Assembly: GCA_963582255.1 (NCBI GenBank)
Contig: CAUZRD010000104.1
Coordinates: 1-7,362 of the forward strand
Source: CAUZRD01 sp963582255
GTDB taxonomy: Bacteria > Pseudomonadota > Alphaproteobacteria > Rhizobiales > TMED25
Direction of reading: 5' to 3'
DNA length: 7,362 bases
Part shown: positions 1-5,023 of the stretch, piece after piece
Layout: each line of letters starts with the position of its first letter
Position numbering within the stretch: the stretch's first letter is position 1
Position numbers and translations under genes: made by a program
The notes under the pieces: generated by a model
Told to the model about the DNA's origin: nothing
The model's database searches: none
The model's input: the letters and a program-made list of their open reading frames with translations, nothing else

Positions 1-22
1 CAAATTGCCCGGGCCTTTTTTA
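1..22 (+). terminator. Probable intrinsic terminator, right half only
   Basis: A GC-rich arm, GCCCGGGCC, is followed directly by six T residues (positions 7-21). This is the usual 3' arm and U-tract of a Rho-independent terminator read on the plus strand. The matching 5' arm (expected GGCCCGGGC) would lie just left of the window, with the first bases here forming the loop. It would end a plus-strand gene off the left edge and might also stop leftward transcription from the carbonic anhydrase homologue. The hairpin cannot be confirmed because half of it is missing. Confidence 0.45.
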
Positions 23-107
23 TGTCAGCAGCTACTCAGCTAGATGAATAGAACAAAGCAAAATCAGCGCACTTATAAGAATCTAAAGTCTTCGATTGCA
101 AATGCAG

Positions 108-632
108 TCACAAAACTTCGGAAAGGCTCTCACGATAAACTTTTGCACGGTTGACATAAGACTTAACGCCAGCAGCTATCATTTTGCGGTGACGCTCGCT
201 CACCTCACCTACAATTTTTGCCGGCACGCCCATAACAATGGAATTTGGTGGAATTTCTTTTCCCTCCGTGATCAGAGCTTTGGCTCCAATCAGCGAACCA
301 GACCCAATTTTTGCGCCATTTAGAACAACGGATCCGATCCCAACCAGAACGTCATCCCCAATGGTACAACCATGAATCATCACCATATGGCCAACGGTTA
401 CTCGAGCGCCGATGGTGAGCGGGAACCCCGGATCAGCATGAGCAACACATCCATCTTGTATATTTGTCTCAGCACCTATGCGTATGGGGTCATTATCTCC
501 GCGTAGCACCGCATTCCACCAAATGCTTACCCCCCGCCCAAGGTACACATCCCCGATTACCGTCGCATTAGGCGCAACATAAACATGCTCAAGATCCACC
601 TGTGGCCTGATATCGCCTAACGCATAAATCAT
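108..632 (-). CDS. Gamma-class carbonic anhydrase family protein (left-handed beta-helix hexapeptide repeat)
   Basis: This 174-residue protein belongs to the gamma carbonic anhydrase/PaaY/YrdA group, soluble trimers built on a left-handed beta-helix. Hexapeptide repeats run from about residue 18 to 135. The three expected metal-ligand histidines can be seen: H65 in VAH, H82 in VGH and H87 in IHG. The Arg-Asp pair of LRGD (R44, D46) and Q59 of NIQDG match active-site positions of the archaeal enzyme Cam. A helical tail follows, as is usual in short bacterial members. The ATG at 632 is chosen because GGAG lies just upstream (639-642) and the protein then begins MIYALGD, a normal family start; an in-frame ATG at 665 would add an atypical basic leader. 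Many family members have weak or no measured hydratase activity, so the catalytic role is inferred. It is transcribed away from the aldolase gene and shows no direct link to the sulfonate genes. Confidence 0.9.
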   Translation of the reverse strand: MIYALGDIRPQVDLEHVYVAPNATVIGDVYLGRGVSIWWNAVLRGDNDPIRIGAETNIQDGCVAHADPGFPLTIGARVTVGHMVMIHGCTIGDDVLVGIGSVVLNGAKIGSGSLIGAKALITEGKEIPPNSIVMGVPAKIVGEVSERHRKMIAAGVKSYVNRAKVYRESLSEVL

Positions 633-720
633 CACTTTCTCCGTTTTTCTGTTTCTACACCTCAACGTCTGCTATATGAGGTTAAGAATAAGAAAAATCT
701 TGGCCAATAGGTGGGATATA
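633..720. promoter_or_regulatory. Divergent promoter region between the carbonic anhydrase and aldolase genes
   Basis: These 88 bases separate two divergently transcribed start codons, so promoters for both genes should lie here. The aldolase has a Shine-Dalgarno-like AGGTGG at 709-714, six bases before its ATG, and the carbonic anhydrase homologue has GGAG at 639-642 on the minus strand. The stretch is AT-rich, with TATAT at 673-677, but I could not place a convincing -35/-10 pair on either strand. Confidence 0.5.
659..682. repeat. Inverted repeat, possible operator
   Basis: ACCTCA at 659-664 and TGAGGT at 677-682 are perfect 6-base inverted arms separated by 12 bases, centred in the divergent intergenic region. 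The arm length and spacing are compatible with a dimeric regulator site, but a 6-base match can arise by chance and no regulator gene is present in the window. Confidence 0.3.
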
Positions 721-1650
721 ATGAACAAATCACTTTTTTCGGGCGTCCTTGTACCCCCCATCACTCCGTTTAAATCTGATTTTTCTCCAGACCACGACGC
801 CTGGATCAAGCATTGCCGCTGGTTGTTAAACGAAGGAGCCGACGGACTTGCTATATTTGGCACCACAAGCGAAGCTAATTCATTAGGCATCGATGAACGC
901 ATCGATCTTCTTGACCAGCTCATCTCCGCGGGGATAGATCCGAAGCTTCTGATGCCCGGCACTGGGTGCTGCGCACTCTCCGATACCATAAAACTTACCT
1001 CCCACGCCGCAAACCATGGCGTTGGAGGAGTGCTTCTACTGCCGCCATTTTACTATAAGACTGTTAGCGACGAAGGATTGTATGCTAGCGTCAGTGAAAT
1101 CATCGAACGGGTCGCAAATGATGATTTGCAGGTATATCTTTACCATATCCCGCCGGTCGCTCAAGTGGGCTTTTCCGTGCAGCTTATAGAGCGTCTTATC
1201 GCATGCTATCCGCGTACAATTGTTGGCATCAAAGACTCATCCGGTGATTGGAATAATACAAAATCTATTCTGGATGCAGTTCCCAATATTGCAGTATTCC
1301 CGGGCTCTGAATTCTTTTTACTCGACGGCTTACGCCATGGAGGCGCCGGCTGCATCACAGCAACCGGCAATGTAAATCCGGCAGGTATCAGGCAAGTCTA
1401 CTCAAATTGGCAGACTTCAAATGCCGACCAATTACAAGCGCGCATTTCCGAAATACGCAACACCATTCAGAATTATCCCGCTATCCCCGCTCTAAAGGCA
1501 ATTGTTGCCACGTTTGGAGATAACCCAACCTGGCGCCGCACTCGCCCGCCGCTGGAAGGGCTTAGTGAAACAGACTCACGCAAGCTTTTAGAAAGTCTAG
1601 AATCAATTGAATTTTCTATGGCCCACAATAGCGCCTGCCATGCCGCCTGA
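721..1650 (+). CDS. DHDPS/N-acetylneuraminate lyase family class I aldolase, substrate unknown
   Basis: This 309-residue protein is full length for the (beta/alpha)8 DapA/NanA/KDG-aldolase superfamily. It keeps the pyruvate-binding GTTSE motif (residues 47-51, GTTGE in DapA), the Tyr pair of PPFYY (111-112), the catalytic tyrosine Y141 in YLYHIPP, and the Schiff-base lysine K171 in GIKDSSG. In E. coli DapA the motif after the tyrosine is YNVPSR, whose Arg138 holds the substrate carboxylate. Here it reads YHIPPV, so that arginine is replaced by valine. It is therefore unlikely to be the lysine-pathway enzyme; a lyase or dehydratase acting on a 2-keto acid is more probable. The ATG at 721 is preferred over one at 676 because AGGTGG lies six bases upstream and the family start (MNKSLFSGVLVPPITPF) follows it. 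It sits upstream of suyAB in the same orientation, but across 284 bases, so co-transcription is unproven. Confidence 0.88.
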   Translation: MNKSLFSGVLVPPITPFKSDFSPDHDAWIKHCRWLLNEGADGLAIFGTTSEANSLGIDERIDLLDQLISAGIDPKLLMPGTGCCALSDTIKLTSHAANHGVGGVLLLPPFYYKTVSDEGLYASVSEIIERVANDDLQVYLYHIPPVAQVGFSVQLIERLIACYPRTIVGIKDSSGDWNNTKSILDAVPNIAVFPGSEFFLLDGLRHGGAGCITATGNVNPAGIRQVYSNWQTSNADQLQARISEIRNTIQNYPAIPALKAIVATFGDNPTWRRTRPPLEGLSETDSRKLLESLESIEFSMAHNSACHAA

Positions 1651-1934
1651 AACCACCTCGCAGCTACAGCTGCCCATTACAGCACAGTGCCGAAACAACC
1701 TTGCCGTCCTGCGATAAAACAAGGGCCTTGCCTACCGCCAGGTCGCCAGTACATTACAAACCTAGCAGTAAGGCTACACAAAATTTTTAAGTGGGATAGC
1801 TATCATGGATCTTGAAAGCTACATGATTTAAAAAAAGCTGTCCGGTCTTTATGGACGCTACCTACATAGGCTATACGATCCAGAATGGGGCCGGCGCCCA
1901 AATGAATAAACGACAACTTATTTGAGGAAGATTT
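1651..1934. other. Intergenic region upstream of suyA with small inverted repeats
   Basis: This 284-base gap contains no supported gene. Visible elements are the perfect palindrome GATAGCTATC (1795-1804); a bulged hairpin with arms AGCTGTCC (1836-1843) and GGACGCT (1853-1859); the short inverted repeat CCTACATAGG (1861-1870); a run of seven A (1830-1836); and a Shine-Dalgarno for suyA, GAGGAAG (1924-1930), four bases before its ATG. A promoter for the suyAB unit probably lies here, although I see no clear -35/-10 pair. No hairpin followed by a T-run marks a terminator for the aldolase gene. A short reading frame from ATG 1805, interrupted by TAA at 1829 and then open to 1909, may be a gene remnant or chance. 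Confidence 0.5.
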
Positions 1935-2222
1935 ATGGCTATTCCGCAACTTTTGGTCCACAATCGGCGTGACAATGTAGGTGTCGTGGTAATTGAAGGT
2001 CTAGAATCTGGAACTGACATGCTCTGTGTCGTTACAGAAGACAACTCAGACTTCCGCCTTACTTCGACTGACTCCATTCCCATCGGCCATAAAGTTGCTC
2101 TCAAAAACCTAATCGAAGGCGATACGGTCATCAAATATGGTGTGGATATAGGCCGCGTTGTAGCACCGGCCAGTAAGGGCGGTCACGTCCATACACATAA
2201 TCTCAAAACCAAACGCTGGTAG
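1935..2222 (+). CDS. suyA: (R)-sulfolactate sulfo-lyase, small (alpha) subunit, SAF domain
   Basis: This 95-residue protein corresponds to the small subunit of (R)-sulfolactate sulfo-lyase, which with SuyB converts (R)-3-sulfolactate to pyruvate and sulfite. It is a single SAF domain, the module that forms the N-terminal part of altronate (UxaA) and galactarate dehydratases. The features seen are IPIGHKVAL (about residues 48-56), GDTVIKYG (62-69), an IGR turn, and the C-terminal HVHTHNLKTKRW, which closely resembles SuyA tails. The separate small subunit next to a UxaA-like large subunit is typical of suyAB and of some altronate dehydratases. The ATG is supported by GAGGAAG four bases upstream. 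The stop is seven bases before the suyB ATG, so the two should be co-translated. The assignment rests on the tail motif and on the comC-like neighbour; another sugar-acid dehydratase is the main alternative. Confidence 0.85.
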   Translation: MAIPQLLVHNRRDNVGVVVIEGLESGTDMLCVVTEDNSDFRLTSTDSIPIGHKVALKNLIEGDTVIKYGVDIGRVVAPASKGGHVHTHNLKTKRW

Positions 2223-2229
2223 GATCAAC

Positions 2230-3402
2230 ATGGTAAACTTTGAGAAAATTCATGCCTATCGGCGTGAGAATGGTCGGATTGGCGTGCGTAACCACGTTGT
2301 AATCCTGCCCGTTGATGACATTTCAAATGCTGCCTGCGAAGCGGTCGCGGCACATATCCAGGGCACATTAGCAATTCCACATGCCTACGGGCGTCTTCAG
2401 TTCGGCCCCGATCTCGATTTACATTTTCGCACCATGATCGGCACAGGAGCCAATCCCAATGTTGCCGCGTGCATCGTGATTGGCATCGAACCTGAGTGGA
2501 CTCAGAAAATTGTCGAGGGCATCGCCAAAACCGGAAAACCTGTAGAAGGCTTTTGGATCGAACAGCACGGCGACATTGCAACCGTTGCCGCGGCCTCCAG
2601 AAAAGCCAAGGAATTTGTTCACTGGGCAAGCGAACTGCCACGTGAAGAGTGCGAATTCACAGAGCTTTGGGTCTCCACCAAATGCGGAGAATCAGATACT
2701 ACGACCGGGCTTGGCTCCTGCCCCACCGTCGGAAATTTTTATGACAAGCTCATCCCCAAGGGAATTTACGGCGTATTTGGCGAAACATCCGAAATCACTG
2801 GCGCAGAACATATCTGTGAAGCCCGCGCGGAAAACCCGCAAGCTGCCAAAAAGTTCATGGCCACCTTTCAAGCCTATCAGGATGAAGTCATCGAGCCCAA
2901 TAAGGTCGATGATCTTTCAGACTCGCAGCCAACAAAAGGAAACATCGAAGGTGGCCTCAGCACAATCGAGGAAAAAGCCCTCGGAAATTTGGAAAAAATC
3001 GGACGCACCTGCCGCTATATTGATGTACTGGAACCCGCCGAGGCACCAACAAAAGGAGCTGGTCTTTATTTCATGGACACGTCTTCGGCTGCCGCTGAAT
3101 CTATAACATTAATGGCCGCAGCAGGATATGTGGTGCATACATTCCCTACCGGCCAAGGTAATGTTGTTGGAAATCCTATTGTACCGGTAGTAAAAATTTC
3201 AGCAAATCCGAGAACGCTGCGCACCATGCCTGAACATATTGATGTTGATGTTACAGGCATATTAAAGCGTCAAATGACTATCGATGAAGCGGGTGATGAG
3301 CTCACCAAGATGATTACCCGCACTGCTAATGGACGAGCGACAGCGGCAGAGACACTCGGCCACCGAGAATTCGTATTGACAAAACTCTATCGTAGCGCGT
3401 GA
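2230..3402 (+). CDS. suyB: (R)-sulfolactate sulfo-lyase, large (beta) subunit, UxaA family
   Basis: This 390-residue protein is the catalytic subunit partner of SuyA and belongs to the UxaA/GarD iron-dependent dehydratase superfamily. Visible motifs are GVRNHVVILPVDDISN (about residues 18-33), TKCGESDTTTGLGSCPTVG (150-168, with C152 in the position of the conserved metal-site cysteine), GVFGETSEITGAEH (181-194), GNIEGGLSTIEEKALG (237-252), and FPTGQGNVVGNPIVPVVK (305-322), ending with a GHREF motif near 377-381. It is full length for SuyB and lacks an N-terminal SAF domain, which SuyA supplies in trans. Cleaving the C-S bond of (R)-sulfolactate yields pyruvate for central metabolism and sulfite. 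The ATG follows AGGA by five bases and the suyA stop by seven. Its stop overlaps the start of the next gene. Altronate or another hydroxy-acid dehydratase cannot be fully excluded from motifs alone. Confidence 0.86.
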   Translation: MVNFEKIHAYRRENGRIGVRNHVVILPVDDISNAACEAVAAHIQGTLAIPHAYGRLQFGPDLDLHFRTMIGTGANPNVAACIVIGIEPEWTQKIVEGIAKTGKPVEGFWIEQHGDIATVAAASRKAKEFVHWASELPREECEFTELWVSTKCGESDTTTGLGSCPTVGNFYDKLIPKGIYGVFGETSEITGAEHICEARAENPQAAKKFMATFQAYQDEVIEPNKVDDLSDSQPTKGNIEGGLSTIEEKALGNLEKIGRTCRYIDVLEPAEAPTKGAGLYFMDTSSAAAESITLMAAAGYVVHTFPTGQGNVVGNPIVPVVKISANPRTLRTMPEHIDVDVTGILKRQMTIDEAGDELTKMITRTANGRATAAETLGHREFVLTKLYRSA

Positions 3403-4433
3403 CGAAATTGGCTGATACCAACACTGTCACGCTTGATCGTAACAATGCCCTCGAACTAGTCACTGCTGCTCTAGTTGCGAGTAACACCCATCTTGAAAAT
3501 GCTAAAAGCGTAGCTAAAGCCCTAGTCAGAGCCGAAATTGATGGCCAACCAGGACATGGGCTGATCCGGGTTACTTCTTATGGCGCGCAATCGATATCAG
3601 GCAAAGTCGACGGACATGCTATCCCGAGCCTTGAGCAGATGGCTCCCGCACTTGTCAGAGTCGATGCCAATCATGGATTTGCCTATCCAGCGTTCGATCT
3701 ATTGCTGGATGCTCTGCCAGAAATTATTTCTAAGACCGGCCTCGCCTTTGCTAGCGTTCACCGTTCGCATCATTTTGGTCAAGCCGGCGCTCACTGTGAA
3801 AGATTAGCCGACCAAGGCATTGCCGCGTTTGCATTTTCTAATTCACCGGGGGCAATAGCACCCTGGGGCGGCCGGCGCGGATTATTCGGTACCAATCCCA
3901 TTGCGTTCGCCGCGCCACGTGAGGGCAATGCCCCGCTTGTGGTGGATCTTGCTCTTTCGGTTGGAGCAAGGGGAAAAATTCTCTCAGCGCAAAGGACAGG
4001 AGACCAAATCCCTGAAGGCTGGGCACTCGATGAAGATGGCAATCCAACCACTAATCCGTTCAAAGCCCTACCTGGAACCATGCTGCCCATTGGCGGGCAA
4101 AAGGGCGCTGCGCTCGCGCTCATAGTCGAAATTCTTACCGCAGCAATAGCAGGCTCTTCCCTTGCCTTTGAAGCTTCAAGCTTGTTTACAGGTGACGGTC
4201 CACCACCATCACTAAGCCAAACCATGATTGCTATTGATGTCAGACGAGCCTCGGCCGGACATTTTTCTTCACGCCTTGAAACGCTTCTTAATGAAATCGA
4301 GATTGAGCCTGGCGCCAGATTACCTGGCACCAAGCGTTTGGACAATCGTGCCCTCGCCGAGCATGAGGGGATTACCATTTCGGCATCACTTCATGAAGAG
4401 ATCAAAAAGCTAGCGGAGCGCGACGCCTATTAA
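3399..4433 (+). CDS. comC: Ldh_2-family NAD(P)-dependent 2-hydroxyacid dehydrogenase, probable (R)-sulfolactate dehydrogenase
   Basis: This 344-residue protein is full length for the malate/L-lactate/L-sulfolactate dehydrogenase family (Ldh_2), which has its own fold rather than a classical Rossmann domain. Family signatures are GQPGHGLIRVTSYG (residues 49-62), SHHFGQAG with the presumed catalytic H125 (123-130), the nucleotide-contacting stretch GLFGTNPIAFAAP (161-173), and GGQKGAALALIVEIL (232-246). ComC interconverts 3-sulfopyruvate and (R)-sulfolactate; in sulfolactate degraders it works with the (S)-specific SlcC to convert the (S) form into the (R) form that SuyAB needs. SlcC is not in this window. 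The start is a GTG at 3399 overlapping the suyB stop by four bases (GTGA), with no good Shine-Dalgarno, which points to coupled translation. Sequence alone cannot separate sulfolactate from malate or other hydroxyacid substrates; the suyAB context decides the call. Confidence 0.75.
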   Translation: MTKLADTNTVTLDRNNALELVTAALVASNTHLENAKSVAKALVRAEIDGQPGHGLIRVTSYGAQSISGKVDGHAIPSLEQMAPALVRVDANHGFAYPAFDLLLDALPEIISKTGLAFASVHRSHHFGQAGAHCERLADQGIAAFAFSNSPGAIAPWGGRRGLFGTNPIAFAAPREGNAPLVVDLALSVGARGKILSAQRTGDQIPEGWALDEDGNPTTNPFKALPGTMLPIGGQKGAALALIVEILTAAIAGSSLAFEASSLFTGDGPPPSLSQTMIAIDVRRASAGHFSSRLETLLNEIEIEPGARLPGTKRLDNRALAEHEGITISASLHEEIKKLAERDAY

Positions 4434-4510
4434 AATTACGTCAAAGAATACCCCGCAACCGAATACATAAGTCAGCTTAGATGCATCCGCCCGCGCTCAC
4501 TTGGTAAAAC
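4434..4510. other. Convergent intergenic region
   Basis: Only 77 bases separate the stops of comC and the DUF934 gene. I looked for a bidirectional terminator and found only a short TAAG/CTTA pair near 4469-4480 and the palindrome GATGCATC near 4482-4489, neither followed by a T-run. Read-through into the opposing gene, giving antisense transcripts, is therefore possible. Confidence 0.4.
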
Positions 4511-5023
4511 TTATAGCTGACCGGAACGACGCAACTCACGAATCGAACGCGGACCGCCCCGCCAGTCCGAATTATTCTTCTGATAACGCAAGCTTAGCGA
4601 CGTCGCAGCAGCTCGCCAATCGGCTTCACCCTGACGTGCGAATATCTCATCATCGACCAGCACGGCGTCAAATCCGCACGAACGGGCGAAAGCATATTGA
4701 TCTGGTATCACATGGCCCCGGGCCCAAAGCTCTCCGGCAAACCCCAGATCACACAGTCTCTGTGCCAGAGAAAATCCTCGTCCATCGGCAAAGGACGGGA
4801 AGTCAACTGTTATCAGATCGATCGCGCCAAAATGAGGTTTGATTACTCCAACATCACTATCGTTTGCGACAGCAACACCAATGGGTAACCCGCTGTGATC
4901 TTCCAGAATATCGTTAAACCGCGCAAGAGGTACAATCATCGGCACGATACGGCCAATTAATTTTTCCTCATCTACAAAGTGCCATGAGTGCTCGGCAAGG
5001 CCCTCATCCCTAATTAGCGGCAT
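4511..5023 (-). CDS. DUF934 family protein of the sulfite-reduction operon
   Basis: This 170-residue protein belongs to DUF934, a small family that commonly accompanies assimilatory sulfite reductase in Proteobacteria. Its biochemical role is not firmly established; a part in sulfite reduction or electron delivery is assumed from gene order. The family-like segments are PLARFNDIL, GVAVANDSDV, IDLITVDFPSFADGRGFSLAQRLCDLG (about residues 63-89) and GELWARGHVIPDQYAFARSCGFDAVLV. No signal peptide or membrane segment is visible. The ATG at 5023 is chosen because a perfect AAGGAGG (5030-5036, minus strand) stands six bases upstream and the protein then begins MPLIRDEG; the frame stays open further upstream only because it overlaps the reductase gene. 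It overlaps the reductase by 14 bases, so the two are in one transcript. The cysH gene that commonly follows in this operon type is not found next. Confidence 0.85.
   Translation of the reverse strand: MPLIRDEGLAEHSWHFVDEEKLIGRIVPMIVPLARFNDILEDHSGLPIGVAVANDSDVGVIKPHFGAIDLITVDFPSFADGRGFSLAQRLCDLGFAGELWARGHVIPDQYAFARSCGFDAVLVDDEIFARQGEADWRAAATSLSLRYQKNNSDWRGGPRSIRELRRSGQL

Noticed and set aside
633..665. An N-terminal extension of the carbonic anhydrase homologue to an ATG at 665
   Set aside because: It adds eleven basic residues unlike the family and has no ribosome site, whereas the ATG at 632 has GGAG upstream and a normal family start.
676..720. A longer aldolase start at ATG 676
   Set aside because: The extra fifteen residues are not family-like, while the ATG at 721 has AGGTGG at proper spacing.
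721..1650. Annotation as dapA of lysine biosynthesis
   Set aside because: The position of the DapA substrate-binding arginine is valine and the gene is not with lysine genes, so only the superfamily can be supported.
1753..1780. A TTACAA / TACACA pair as a suyA promoter
   Set aside because: The spacing is about 15 bases and both boxes are weak, so it is not distinguishable from chance in AT-rich DNA.
2225..2641. A 138-codon open frame antisense to suyB
   Set aside because: The arginine- and cysteine-rich translation is typical of a shadow frame, and suyB motifs occupy the other strand throughout.
2576..3106. A 176-codon plus-strand frame inside suyB
   Set aside because: It is an out-of-frame reading rich in proline, serine and lysine. 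suyB is continuous through this region with family motifs, so there is no sign of a frameshift.
1935..3402. Annotation of the gene pair as split altronate dehydratase (uxaA)
   Set aside because: The SuyA-like tail ending in HNLKTKRW and the comC-like neighbour favour sulfolactate sulfo-lyase; no hexuronate genes are present. It remains the main alternative.
3791..4378. A 195-codon open frame antisense to the comC-like gene
   Set aside because: The serine-, alanine- and proline-rich translation has no recognisable domain and mirrors a conserved dehydrogenase on the plus strand.
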